Shown here piece by piece: positions 25,899 through 34,350 of a stretch of 64,000 nucleotides of DNA (position 1 is the first letter of the stretch; each line of letters begins with the position of its first letter). This DNA comes from an uncultured Bacteroidales bacterium. Lineage in GTDB: Bacteria > Bacteroidota > Bacteroidia > Bacteroidales > P3. The notes below the pieces were generated by a model. It did no database searches. It saw nothing but the letters and a program-made list of their open reading frames with translations, and was not told the DNA's origin. Position numbers and translations under genes: made by a program. Location of the stretch: positions 62,001 to 126,000 of the forward strand of contig CAMVMX010000001.1 in the NCBI GenBank assembly GCA_947168665.1, read 5' to 3'.

Positions 25899-27185
25899 AT
25901 GGAAGAAAGCATCCGCAAGCAGCTGAATGCCCTTCTGCGTCAAGAGGTCGTCCTGGCCACGGGCTGTACCGAGCCCGGGGCCGTGGCCCTCTGCGTCAGC
26001 AAGGCATGCGAAACCCTGGGACACCAACCTGAGCGCATCGAACTCCGGCTCAGCAAAAACGTCTTCAAAAACGCCATGGGCGTCGGCATCCCCGGCACCG
26101 GCATGATCGGGCTGCCCATTGCCGTAGCCATGGCCGTTGTGGCCGGCGACTCCAGTCGCGGCCTCGAAGTACTCACACTCCCCTCCCAGCAGGTGGAGCA
26201 AGCCAAAGCCTGGCTGGCCAACAACGCTTCGCGGATCTCCATCGGGGTCAAGGACAACTGTGAGAAACTCTACATCGAGTGCCTCTGCACCGCCGGCAGC
26301 GACAGCGCCACTGCCGTCATCAGCCACCGCCACACCCACTTCATCCTCGTCGCCCGCAACGGCCAAGTGCTATACGACGGCACCGCCACCGCCCCCAACA
26401 GCGACCCCGCTGCCGACGACGACTGCTGCGCCGACGGCCTCTGCCTCTCGGCACGCATGGTCTTCGACTATGCCACCACCGCCCCGCTCCACGAGCTCGA
26501 ATTCATCAAAGAAACCGTTAAATACAACGATGCCGCAGCCGCCGAAGGACTCAAAGGCTACGGCCTCCAGACGGGCAAGATACTGATGGAAAACGCCGGC
26601 GGCGACATCGTCCACACCGTTGTGGCCCGTACCGTGGCCGCCTCCGACGCCCGCATGGACGGCTGCACCCTCTCCGTCTACAGCAACAGCGGCAGCGGCA
26701 ACCAAGGCATCGCCTGCACCCTTCCCGTCTACAACTACGGCAAAGCCAAAGGCTGCACCGACGAGCAGATAGTCCGCGCCCTGGTGCTCAACCACCTCAT
26801 GTCCATCTACATCAAGCGGGGCATCGGCCGCCTTAGCGCCCTCTGCGGCATCGTCAATGCCAGCATTGGCGCCGCCTGCGGCATCGTCTACCTCCACGGC
26901 GGGAGCTTCGAGCAAATCTGCTACGCCATCAAGAACATGATCAACACCATCGCCGGCATGGTCTGCGACGGCGCAAAACCCAGCTGCGCCCTCAAAATGA
27001 GCACCGGCCTCTACAGCGCCTTCGTCAGTGCCGAACTGGCCCACCACAACTGCGTGGTCGACGCCACCGACGGCCTCAGCGAACGCGACGTCGACTGCTC
27101 CATCCGCAACCTCGGCCGCCTCGGCCACGACGGCATGGACCAAGTCGACGACACCGTCCTCGACATCATGACACACAAACAATAA
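25899..27185 (+). CDS. UPF0597 family, serine dehydratase/cysteine desulfidase-like
   Basis: This 428-residue protein has ATGCTEPGAVALCVSKA near the start, which with GVGIPGTGMIGLPIA marks the UPF0597/YhaM family. It is related to the alpha subunit of iron-sulfur L-serine ammonia-lyase and to L-cysteine desulfidase. Cysteines that could hold a 4Fe-4S cluster are visible (Cys in ATGCTEP and late GAACGIVYL and GMVCDGAKPSCALK segments). Deamination or desulfuration of a small amino acid is inferred; the substrate is unknown. It is cotranscribed with the DHS-like gene. Confidence 0.85.
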   Translation: MEESIRKQLNALLRQEVVLATGCTEPGAVALCVSKACETLGHQPERIELRLSKNVFKNAMGVGIPGTGMIGLPIAVAMAVVAGDSSRGLEVLTLPSQQVEQAKAWLANNASRISIGVKDNCEKLYIECLCTAGSDSATAVISHRHTHFILVARNGQVLYDGTATAPNSDPAADDDCCADGLCLSARMVFDYATTAPLHELEFIKETVKYNDAAAAEGLKGYGLQTGKILMENAGGDIVHTVVARTVAASDARMDGCTLSVYSNSGSGNQGIACTLPVYNYGKAKGCTDEQIVRALVLNHLMSIYIKRGIGRLSALCGIVNASIGAACGIVYLHGGSFEQICYAIKNMINTIAGMVCDGAKPSCALKMSTGLYSAFVSAELAHHNCVVDATDGLSERDVDCSIRNLGRLGHDGMDQVDDTVLDIMTHKQ

Positions 27186-27342
27186 GCCTCGCGACCCCGC
27201 ACAAGCCCACCGGCACGGAGCGCCCAAAGCCACTTATCCTCACACCGATAACCCTTGGCCACGCCGTCCGGCAACAAACCCTGTAACAACGCCTTGTTGA
27301 TAACTTTCGCCCAGTCGCACCTGCTTATCCAAAATTAATTCA

Positions 27343-27351
27343 TATTTTTGC
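27343..27351 (+). promoter_or_regulatory. Promoter -7 box for the DUF3276-parA unit
   Basis: TATTTTTGC lies 25 nt before the DUF3276 ATG at 27377. Confidence 0.65.
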
Positions 27352-27376
27352 ATCGGATTTTATAACGTATTACATC

Positions 27377-27748
27377 ATGGAACACAGAAAAGAAGAATTG
27401 TATTCGCAAGCCATTCCCGCCGGAAAACGCCGTTACTTTTTCGACGTAAAAGAGACCCGTGGAGGTGACAAATTCATTACCATCGCCGAAAGCCGCCGCA
27501 TTTTCGACAACAATACTGGTGAATTCTACATCGACAAAAACAAAATCTTCCTCTACAAAGAAGACTTCGAAAAATTCAAAAAAGGCCTCGCCAACGCCAT
27601 CTCCTTCATCGAGACCGGCATCGAACCCGAACCCGTAGTGGCCGAGAACGACTTCCACAACAGCGACGACGACCGCGACAACGGCTTCTTTGACAAAGAC
27701 GAAGAGAAACCCTCCTACACCATCGACGACATCGACTTCAAATACTGA
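27377..27748 (+). CDS. DUF3276 (PUR-alpha-like) protein
   Basis: This 123-residue protein shows the DUF3276 core KRRYFFDVKETRGGDKFITIAESRR...GEFYIDKNKIFLYKEDFEKFKKGLANAISFI. This is a bacterial version of the PUR nucleic-acid-binding domain, related to BpuR of Borrelia, and binds single-stranded DNA or RNA. The acidic tail (EDFHNSDDDRDNGFFDKDEEK) is typical. It lies 8 nt upstream of parA, so it may act in chromosome or mRNA handling in the same unit; that link is inference. Confidence 0.88.
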   Translation: MEHRKEELYSQAIPAGKRRYFFDVKETRGGDKFITIAESRRIFDNNTGEFYIDKNKIFLYKEDFEKFKKGLANAISFIETGIEPEPVVAENDFHNSDDDRDNGFFDKDEEKPSYTIDDIDFKY

Positions 27749-27756
27749 CCTTGGCC

Positions 27757-28542
27757 ATGGGTAAAATCATCTCGGTCGCCAATCAGAAAGGCGGTGTTGG
27801 CAAAACCACCACCGCCGTCAACCTCAGTGCCGCCCTGGCGGTGATGGAGTACAAGGTACTGCTTGTCGACGCCGACCCCCAGGCCAACGCCTCCTCCGGA
27901 CTCGGCATCAACACCGACGAACTCGACAAAAGCGCCTACGAATGTTTCCTCGGCCAAGCCGACATCAACGACTGCCTGGTGCAGACCGACACCCCAAACC
28001 TCACCGTCCTCCCCACACGCATCGACCTCGTCGGAGCCGAAGTGGAACTCGTCAACGAAAAAAACCGCGAGTACTTCATCAAACGCGCCCTCGACCCCGT
28101 CAAGGACAACTACGACTTCATCATCATTGATTGCAGCCCCTCCCTCGGCCTCATCACCGTCAATGCCCTCACCGCCTCCGACTCCGTCATCATCCCCATC
28201 CAGAGCGAATATTTCGCCCTCGAAGGCCTGGGCAAACTTCTCAACACCGTCCGCATCGTCCAGACGCGCCTCAACCCCCAGCTCTCCATCGAAGGGCTTC
28301 TCATCACCATGTACGACTCCCGCCTGCGTCTCGCGCGGCAAGTGGTCGAGGATGTCCGCGCACACTTCAAAAAACTCGTCTTCGACACCCTCATCTACCG
28401 TAACACCAAACTCGCCGAAGCCCCCAGCTACGGCAAGTCAGTCATCATGTACGACGCCACCTGCGCCGGTGCCGTCAACTACCTCAACCTCGCCACCGAG
28501 ATGCTCAAGCGCAACAAGATGAAGCCCCCGTCGCAAAGCTGA
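27757..28542 (+). CDS. parA: Chromosome partitioning ATPase ParA (Soj)
   Basis: This 261-residue deviant Walker ATPase has KGGVGKTTTAVNLSAAL near residue 11, VLLVDADPQANASSGLG (Walker A') and DFIIIDCSPSLGLITVNAL (Walker B). It lacks an N-terminal HTH, as in chromosomal Soj-type proteins. The track places the start at a TTG 6 nt earlier; ATG 27757 (MGKIISVANQ) is the standard N-terminus. parB follows after 104 nt, so this is the chromosome-type segregation locus. Confidence 0.95.
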   Translation: MGKIISVANQKGGVGKTTTAVNLSAALAVMEYKVLLVDADPQANASSGLGINTDELDKSAYECFLGQADINDCLVQTDTPNLTVLPTRIDLVGAEVELVNEKNREYFIKRALDPVKDNYDFIIIDCSPSLGLITVNALTASDSVIIPIQSEYFALEGLGKLLNTVRIVQTRLNPQLSIEGLLITMYDSRLRLARQVVEDVRAHFKKLVFDTLIYRNTKLAEAPSYGKSVIMYDATCAGAVNYLNLATEMLKRNKMKPPSQS

Positions 28543-28646
28543 CCCGCCTGCGCCACCCACACTCCCCTCACCAACAGCCGACACAAGGCCCGCAACAACA
28601 AGTATCACTAACACCAAACACAACACACCAAAGCACTAAACACCCA

Positions 28647-29534
28647 ATGGCAAGTAAGAAACCCCTTATCCCCGGTCGTGGACTGGATGCCATTCTCGGC
28701 AACATCGATGTCGAGAACCTCAACGGCACCGCCTCCGATGTCACCGCCGCCATCAGTATGGTGCCTATTGACGACATCGAGACCAACCCCTTCCAGCCTC
28801 GCAAAGAGTTCGACGACACCGCGCTCCAAGAGCTGGCTCAGTCCATCCGTGAACAAGGCATCATCACTCCCATTACCGTAAGGCGCATGCCCGACGGCAA
28901 ATACCAACTCATCGCCGGCGAGCGCCGCTTCCGCGCCTCCCAACTGGCAGGCCTCACCGAACTCCCCGCCTACATCCGTGTAGCCACCGACGGCCAGATG
29001 ATGGAAATGGCACTCGTCGAGAACATCCAGCGCGAAAACCTCAACGCCATGGAGATAGCCCTCTCCTACAACGCCCTCATCGAAGAGTGCCAGCTCACCC
29101 ACGAGCAACTCAGCCAGCGTGTCGGCAAAGACCGCTCCACCATTACCAACTACCTCCGCCTCCTCAACCTCCCCGCCGAGACCCAGCTCGCACTCAGCTC
29201 CGGCCAAATCAGCATGGCCCACGCCCGCGCACTCATCAACGTCGACGACCCCGAGCGCCACCTCGCCATCCTCCACGACATCGTCAACCGCCACCTCTCC
29301 GTCCACCAGACCGAACAACTCGTCAAAGCCAACAAACAGCCCGCGCGGCAGCCCCTCACCACCAAACCCGAACTGCCCACCACCCACAGCGCCGCCCAGT
29401 CGCAGCTGCGCCAAACCCTCCAGTCCGATGTCGAAATCAAACGCTCCCGCCGTGGCAAAGGCACCCTCACCATCCACTTCAACAACGACGAGGACTTCGA
29501 CCGAATCATGAAACTCCTCGACCCCCATGTCTGA
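28647..29534 (+). CDS. parB: Chromosome partitioning protein ParB
   Basis: This 295-residue CTP-dependent clamp binds parS and cooperates with ParA. Visible are the leader KKPLIPGRGLDAILGNI, the ParB/Srx nucleotide pocket IETNPFQPRKEFDD and ITVRRMPDGKYQLIAGERRFRAS, then the HTH region LSQRVGKDRSTITNYLRLLNLP. The dimerisation tail ends LTIHFNNDEDFDRIMKLLD. I saw no obvious parS palindrome close by. Its last 8 bases overlap the DUF5683 gene. Confidence 0.95.
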   Translation: MASKKPLIPGRGLDAILGNIDVENLNGTASDVTAAISMVPIDDIETNPFQPRKEFDDTALQELAQSIREQGIITPITVRRMPDGKYQLIAGERRFRASQLAGLTELPAYIRVATDGQMMEMALVENIQRENLNAMEIALSYNALIEECQLTHEQLSQRVGKDRSTITNYLRLLNLPAETQLALSSGQISMAHARALINVDDPERHLAILHDIVNRHLSVHQTEQLVKANKQPARQPLTTKPELPTTHSAAQSQLRQTLQSDVEIKRSRRGKGTLTIHFNNDEDFDRIMKLLDPHV

Positions 29535-30147
29535 ACCGCAGACCGATAACATCCACCCTGCCCCCTCCGCACCCCACACCCTGCGGTCCCTTGTCGCCGT
29601 GGTGCTGCTCCTGGCCTCCACCGCCGCCGCATCTCCTGTCCGCGCCCAGCAAGTGCTCGAAGCCCCCACCGTCGTCCAAGCACCCCTCCCGCCCAAACCT
29701 CACAACCCCACCAAAGCCCTCCTCCTCTCCCTCATACCCGGAGGCGGACAAATCTACAACGGCCAGGCTTGGAAAATCCCCATCATCTACGGTGCTCTCG
29801 GCGGCGTAGGCTACTTCGCCTACACCAACTACACCAACATGGCAGCCTTCAAGAAGGAATACCTCCATCGCGTCAACGGCGGCACCCCCCAACTCGAAGG
29901 CTACACCACCTACCCCAACTCCAGTATCTACAATCTCTACCAGTCCAACAATAAAAACTTCCAACTCTTCGTTATCATCACAGCCGCAGTCTACGGGCTC
30001 AACCTCATCGACGCCTACGTCTTCGGCCACCTCTACGACTTCCAGATCAACGACGACCTCTCCCTCCACCTCTCCCCCTCGCTGGCGCCCACTCCCCTCG
30101 CCCCGCAGCCCCTCGCGCCCACATTCCAACTCACCCTCAAATTCTGA
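29527..30147 (+). CDS. DUF5683 membrane protein
   Basis: This 206-residue protein has a signal or anchor segment (TLRSLVAVVLLLASTAAASPVRAQ), then NPTKALLLSLIPGGGQIYNGQAWKIPIIYGALGGVGYF, a hydrophobic pair seen in DUF5683 proteins that follow parB in Bacteroidota. A second hydrophobic segment is near NFQLFVIITAAVYGLNLIDAYVFGHL. The tail is rich in Pro and Leu. Function is unknown. It overlaps parB by 8 nt, so the two are translationally linked. Confidence 0.8.
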   Translation: MSEPQTDNIHPAPSAPHTLRSLVAVVLLLASTAAASPVRAQQVLEAPTVVQAPLPPKPHNPTKALLLSLIPGGGQIYNGQAWKIPIIYGALGGVGYFAYTNYTNMAAFKKEYLHRVNGGTPQLEGYTTYPNSSIYNLYQSNNKNFQLFVIITAAVYGLNLIDAYVFGHLYDFQINDDLSLHLSPSLAPTPLAPQPLAPTFQLTLKF

Positions 30148-30183
30148 AAACAAACAACATCAAACGATAAAACAACCCAATCC

Positions 30184-30891
30184 ATGAACCCCATCCTAAT
30201 GATTCAAGCCGACCAGGCCGATGTGCAGACAGCCCTCGACACCATGGCTGCCGTAGCTTCACCCGAACGTATAACCCTCTGGGACATGACCCTCAAAGGC
30301 GGTTGGATAATGCTCGTCCTCGCCTGCCTTCTGGCTCTCGCCATCTACATCGCCGTCGAGCGCTACCTCGCGCTGCGCCAAGCCCTCAAAACCGAGAACG
30401 ACGACCTCTTCATGAACAGCATCCGCGAGTACATCCACAAAGGCGACGTCGACGCCGCCCGCAACCTCTCCAAAAGCACCAACTCACCCCTCGCCCGCAT
30501 GGTCGACAAAGGCCTATCACGTCTGGGCCGTCCCCTCTCCGACATCCAAGCCGCCATCGAGAACGAAGGCAAACTCGAAGTGGCGCGCCTCGAAAAGCGC
30601 GTATCCCTCGTCGCCACCGTCGCCTCCCTCGGCCCCATGATCGGCTTCCTCGGCACCGTCACCGGCATGGTCACCTGCTTCCAAGACATGGCCTTCGCCG
30701 GCAACAACATCGACATCTCCGTCCTCGCCACCGGCATGTACGAAGCCATGGTCACCACCATCGGCGGCCTCATCGTCGGCATCGTCTGCTACTTCCTCTA
30801 CAACGTCCTCGTCACCCGCATCAACAAAGTGGTCCTCGACATCGAAGTCCGCGCCACCGAATTCATGGACCTCCTCCACGAACCCGCCTAA
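30184..30891 (+). CDS. exbB: ExbB/TolQ-type proton channel protein
   Basis: This 235-residue inner membrane protein has three hydrophobic segments: GGWIMLVLACLLALAIYIAVERYLAL, VATVASLGPMIGFLGTVTGMV and TTIGGLIVGIVCYFLYNVLV. The motif LGPMIGFLGTVTGMVTCFQDMA is the MotA/TolQ/ExbB signature. With ExbD it forms a proton-motive-force motor that energises TonB-dependent outer membrane transport. exbD starts 29 nt downstream. TolQ is possible, but the following TonB-like gene favours ExbB. Confidence 0.9.
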   Translation: MNPILMIQADQADVQTALDTMAAVASPERITLWDMTLKGGWIMLVLACLLALAIYIAVERYLALRQALKTENDDLFMNSIREYIHKGDVDAARNLSKSTNSPLARMVDKGLSRLGRPLSDIQAAIENEGKLEVARLEKRVSLVATVASLGPMIGFLGTVTGMVTCFQDMAFAGNNIDISVLATGMYEAMVTTIGGLIVGIVCYFLYNVLVTRINKVVLDIEVRATEFMDLLHEPA

Positions 30892-30920
30892 TCACCCCAC
30901 CCCAAAAAACAGCAGCCGTT

Positions 30921-31334
30921 ATGATTGAGACAAGAAACAAACTCACCATCGAAAACAACAACTCCACCATGTCCGACCTGGTGTTCCTGCTGTTGGTCTT
31001 CTTCATGATGACCTCCACCCTCATCAGCCCCAACGCCGTCAAGCTCCTCCTGCCCGAAAGCGGCAGCAAGACCATGGCCAAGCAGAACGTCACCGTCTAC
31101 ATCGACGAAAACCACAACTTCCAAGTCGGCAACACCCCAACCGACGTCGACGGCCTCCAGCCCCTCATCGCCTCGGGCATCGAAGCCGGAGTTACCGACG
31201 CCTGTGTCGTGCTCCGCTCCGACAAGACCGTCCCCGTCCAATACGTCGTCAACGTCATCGACGCCGTCAACGCCATCAACGAGCAGACCGGCTCCAAACA
31301 CAAAGTCATCCTCGCCACCTCCCCCAAAAAGTAA
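30921..31334 (+). CDS. exbD: ExbD/TolR-type biopolymer transport protein
   Basis: This 137-residue protein has a single N-terminal transmembrane helix, MSDLVFLLLVFFMMTSTLI, whose Asp18 corresponds to the proton-carrying residue of ExbD/TolR. The periplasmic part VKLLLPESGSKT...CVVLRSDKTVPVQYVVNVIDAVNAI is typical of ExbD. ATG 30921 is used; the track start at 30303 is an out-of-frame extension over exbB. Confidence 0.9.
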   Translation: MIETRNKLTIENNNSTMSDLVFLLLVFFMMTSTLISPNAVKLLLPESGSKTMAKQNVTVYIDENHNFQVGNTPTDVDGLQPLIASGIEAGVTDACVVLRSDKTVPVQYVVNVIDAVNAINEQTGSKHKVILATSPKK

Positions 31335-31368
31335 CACACCCACTACCCAAACCAACCGTCACAGCAAT

Positions 31369-32157
31369 ATGACAAACTCAACAGACAACGACAAAAAAAA
31401 CCGGGTAATCTCCGGGGCCGTCACCTTCCTCTGCATGGCCCTGGCCCTCATCGTCTGCCTCTCCTTCGGCTACGACCCGCCCGACCCTCCCATACCCGAA
31501 GAAGGAGTCGAAGTCAATCTCGGCAACAGCGACTTCGGACTGGGCGACAACCCCATGCCTGAAGCCTCCGAAGCCAGCAGCGCACCCCGTCCGCGCGCCG
31601 CCACCGAGCAAGTCTCCACCCAAAGCACCGAAGCATCCGCCCCCATCTACTCATCGCCCAAACCCTCCACCGCCAAGACCGACAACCCCACTCCCACCAC
31701 CACCCAGCCCGAACCCCCAAAAGAGCCCGAAATCAACAAAAACGCACTCTTCAACGGCAACCGCGGCAACAAAAACAAGAACACCAACAGCGGCAGCGAA
31801 GGCAACACCTACGGCAAAGGCAACATGGGCAAAGAAGGCGGCGACCCCAACTCCAACCGCTACGACGGCACCCCCGGCCGCGGCGGCGCAGGCTTCAGCC
31901 TTGCTGGCCGCAGCGCACGCGCACTCCCCGAACCCAAAAACTCCACCAACAAAGAAGGCAAGGTAGTGGTGAAAATATGGGTCGACCGCACCGGCAACGT
32001 CACGCGGACCGACGCACCCGTAAAAGGCTCCACCCTCACCGATAAAGGCCTTGTGCGCCAGGCCCAATCCGCTGCCATGAAAGCCAAATTCAGCCCCAAG
32101 GACGACGCCCCCGAAGTCCAGACCGGCACCATCACCTACGAATTCCGCAACAACTGA
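31369..32157 (+). CDS. TonB-like periplasm-spanning protein
   Basis: This 262-residue protein has one N-terminal transmembrane segment (VISGAVTFLCMALALIVCLSFGY), then a long Pro/Thr/Ser- and Gly/Asn-rich stretch that would span the periplasm. The C-terminal domain reads GKVVVKIWVDRTGNVTRTDAPVKGSTLTDKGLVRQAQSAAMKAKFSPK, resembling the TonB C-terminal fold although the usual YP motif is not clear. It follows exbB-exbD, which supports a TonB function. ATG 31369 replaces the track start at 31204. Confidence 0.82.
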   Translation: MTNSTDNDKKNRVISGAVTFLCMALALIVCLSFGYDPPDPPIPEEGVEVNLGNSDFGLGDNPMPEASEASSAPRPRAATEQVSTQSTEASAPIYSSPKPSTAKTDNPTPTTTQPEPPKEPEINKNALFNGNRGNKNKNTNSGSEGNTYGKGNMGKEGGDPNSNRYDGTPGRGGAGFSLAGRSARALPEPKNSTNKEGKVVVKIWVDRTGNVTRTDAPVKGSTLTDKGLVRQAQSAAMKAKFSPKDDAPEVQTGTITYEFRNN

Positions 32158-32160
32158 CCC

Positions 32161-32538
32161 ATGGACGAACCCATACGCATCGACAAATACCTCTGGGCTG
32201 TGCGCCTCTACAAGACGCGCAGCCTCGCCACCGATGCCTGCCGCTGCGGCCACGTCCGCCTCGGCGGACAGCCCGTCAAACCCTCACACGAAATCAAAGC
32301 CGGCGAAACCTACGAAATCTCCATCGAGCAGCTCCATCGCGTCATCCAAGTGCGCCAGCCCTTGGCCAACCGCGTCGGGGCCAAACTCGTCGAAAACTAC
32401 ATGACCGACCTCACCCCCCAGGAAGAATACGAGCGCATACAACTCATCCGCCAATACGCCTTCGAAAAACGCGACCGCGGCGCCGGCCGCCCCACCAAAC
32501 GCGAGCGCCGCGACATCGAAGAGTTTAAATACAAATGA
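32161..32538 (+). CDS. S4-domain RNA-binding protein (Hsp15/RqcP-like)
   Basis: This 125-residue protein opens with an S4 domain, MDEPIRIDKYLWAVRLYKTRSLATDACRCGHVRLGGQPVKPSHEI, and has a basic C-terminus (GAGRPTKRERRDIEEFKYK). Proteins of this type (Hsp15/HslR) bind 50S subunits carrying stalled nascent chains. It starts 3 nt after the tonB-like stop and so is part of the same transcript. Confidence 0.9.
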   Translation: MDEPIRIDKYLWAVRLYKTRSLATDACRCGHVRLGGQPVKPSHEIKAGETYEISIEQLHRVIQVRQPLANRVGAKLVENYMTDLTPQEEYERIQLIRQYAFEKRDRGAGRPTKRERRDIEEFKYK

Positions 32539-32639
32539 CCTCACCCCGCCCTCAACGCCACGCCAGCAACCCGCAACAAAAAAATCGCACCCCCCTGCAA
32601 TAAATCCGACATCAAAAATACATAATAACAGATTCGACC

Positions 32640-33173
32640 ATGGACGAAGAAGAGGTAATCCGCGACATCCTGTCAGGCAACGTCAACCGCTATGCCGAAA
32701 TCGTCAAAGCCTACCAGACCATCGTGGCCAACCTCTGCTACAAAATGGGAGGCCTCAAACTCGACATCCCCGAAATGACCCAACAAGTCTTCGTCGAGCT
32801 CTACCTCGCCCTCCCACGCTTCCAGTTCAAGTCGAAACTGAGTACATTCATCTACCGCATCACCGTCAACGTCGTCTGCAAAGAACTCAAACACCAAAAG
32901 CGCACCATCGTCCCCACCGACGAATACCCCATGCCCGACCGCCCCGCCGACGAACCCAACATCGAGCAATCCATCATCCGCAACGAACAACTCCGCCAAC
33001 TGCGCATAGCCATGGGACACCTCAACCCCGAACAGCGCACCGCCCTCGTCCTCTACACCTACAGCGACTTCTCCTACAACGACATTGCCGACGTAATGCA
33101 GTGCACCACCGCCAAAGTCGAATCACTCATCTTCCGGGCACGCAAAAACCTCAAAAAAATGCTCACCCCCTGA
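32640..33173 (+). CDS. ECF-type RNA polymerase sigma factor
   Basis: This 177-residue sigma-70 family protein of the ECF group has region 2 near YAEIVKAYQTIVANLCYKMGG...MTQQVFVELYLALPRFQ and FKSKLSTFIYRITVNVVCKELK, and region 4 at LNPEQRTALVLYTYSDFSYNDIADVMQCTTAKVESLIFRARKNLKKML. It is followed by a one-helix membrane protein and a Spy-like periplasmic protein, a typical sigma/anti-sigma/stress-sensor arrangement. The stimulus is unknown; envelope stress is the likely inference. Confidence 0.92.
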   Translation: MDEEEVIRDILSGNVNRYAEIVKAYQTIVANLCYKMGGLKLDIPEMTQQVFVELYLALPRFQFKSKLSTFIYRITVNVVCKELKHQKRTIVPTDEYPMPDRPADEPNIEQSIIRNEQLRQLRIAMGHLNPEQRTALVLYTYSDFSYNDIADVMQCTTAKVESLIFRARKNLKKMLTP

Positions 33174-33232
33174 CACCCCCCGCGCCCCAACTCCCGCCCA
33201 CTGCCACCACCCAACCCCAACAAACAACAGCC

Positions 33233-33571
33233 ATGAAAGAAACAACACATACCACTGACGACCCCACCCTGCAGCAGCTCCGCGCCCTGTGCTACACCGA
33301 GCCTATCGACGTCACCGACGCCGTCATGGCCCGCATAAGCACCATGCCCCTGCTCTCTCCCCACGCCCTACGCCGCCAACGGCTGCAGCGGTGGACCACA
33401 GCCGTGGCCGCCTGTGCCGTCATCGCCGTGGCCATCAACATCACCCTCCTCTTCACCCGCAACTACAACGAAACCCAAATCAGCAACGTCATCGCCTCAG
33501 TCTACGACTACAACCTCGACTACCAAAACTCATCCCCCATCAACCAATCCGTAGCACTCGAATACCTCTAA
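33233..33571 (+). CDS. Putative anti-sigma factor, single membrane helix
   Basis: This 112-residue protein has a soluble N-terminus of about 50 residues (MKETTHTTDDPTLQQLRALCYTEPIDVTDAVMARI) and one transmembrane helix, WTTAVAACAVIAVAINITLLF, followed by a short periplasmic tail. The order sigma factor then small bitopic protein is usual for anti-sigma factors. No zinc-binding ASD motif is seen, so the role is inferred from context. The ATG at 33233 is used rather than the track start inside the sigma gene. Confidence 0.65.
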   Translation: MKETTHTTDDPTLQQLRALCYTEPIDVTDAVMARISTMPLLSPHALRRQRLQRWTTAVAACAVIAVAINITLLFTRNYNETQISNVIASVYDYNLDYQNSSPINQSVALEYL

Positions 33572-33600
33572 CCCCGAACACCCACCAATAATCATATATT

Positions 33601-34089
33601 ATGAAACGTACAACCCTCTTCCTCACCGCAATACTCATCGGGCTCACCCTCACAGCACAGCCCCCCGACGGAGGCCCCCACAAGCGCCACCGCCGCCCCG
33701 AACCGCCCAAAGTCGAGCAGATGGTCAGCAACCTCTCGGCCATCCAGAAAAAACGGCTTGAAACCATCACCGCCGACTGCCAGCAACAAGTCGACAAACT
33801 CGAAACGGAACTCAACACCGTCCGCCAGAAAATCCGCACACTCATGGACCAGCCCGGCGACCAGTCCGACAAACTCTTCCCGCTCATCGACCGCGAAAGC
33901 CAACTCCAGGCCCAGATAGCCAAAACCATGTACACCGTCCGCCAGCAAATCGACCGCGTCCTCACCGACGAGCAGCTGGCCGAATTCCGCTCACGCCTCA
34001 AGGCCGACCACAAACAGCGGATGTCCAAACAGCGTCCTGCCAAAAGGCTGGACGGCACCCAAAAACAGTCGCGCAAACCGCGAAGCTAA
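33601..34089 (+). CDS. Spy/CpxP-like periplasmic protein
   Basis: This 162-residue protein has a signal peptide MKRTTLFLTAILIGLTLTAQ, then a basic Pro-rich stretch and a long helical region (KVEQMVSNLSAIQKKRLETITADCQQQVDKLETELNTVRQKIRTL) ending in VLTDEQLAEFRSRLKAD, close to the LTxEQ motif of Spy/CpxP. This family is linked to periplasmic chaperoning or metal stress. It follows the sigma/anti-sigma pair by 29 nt and precedes a strong terminator, so it is likely the effector or feedback part of this cassette. Confidence 0.78.
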   Translation: MKRTTLFLTAILIGLTLTAQPPDGGPHKRHRRPEPPKVEQMVSNLSAIQKKRLETITADCQQQVDKLETELNTVRQKIRTLMDQPGDQSDKLFPLIDRESQLQAQIAKTMYTVRQQIDRVLTDEQLAEFRSRLKADHKQRMSKQRPAKRLDGTQKQSRKPRS

Positions 34090-34123
34090 CACAGGATTTT
34101 TGTTTCATCAGATAATGTGGTTG

Positions 34124-34146
34124 CGCTACCCCTCCGTGGGGTAGCG
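34124..34146 (+). terminator. Terminator after the sigma/anti-sigma/Spy unit
   Basis: A perfect 9-bp stem (CGCTACCCC / GGGGTAGCG) with a 5-nt loop, then seven T residues. Confidence 0.9.
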
Positions 34147-34350
34147 TTTTTTTCTCGCCGGGTCGCGCATCAAACCTCACAATCAGCCCCGCGCATCGCA
34201 AATACAACAGCCAGGGGTCGACCTTCCTCCGCTCGCCCTGCGCCATTTTAAACCCATTTCAAACCCATTTCATCGTGCCCCGAGGGACAAATGGGTGCCG
34301 CTCGAAGCTTGGAACAGTAAATGTCGGGCGAAGTCAGAGCCTCTGGCCTG

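Noticed and set aside
27186-30147. parS site near parAB
   Set aside because: I could not find a convincing palindrome of the TGTTnCACGTGnAACA type by eye; a motif scan would decide.
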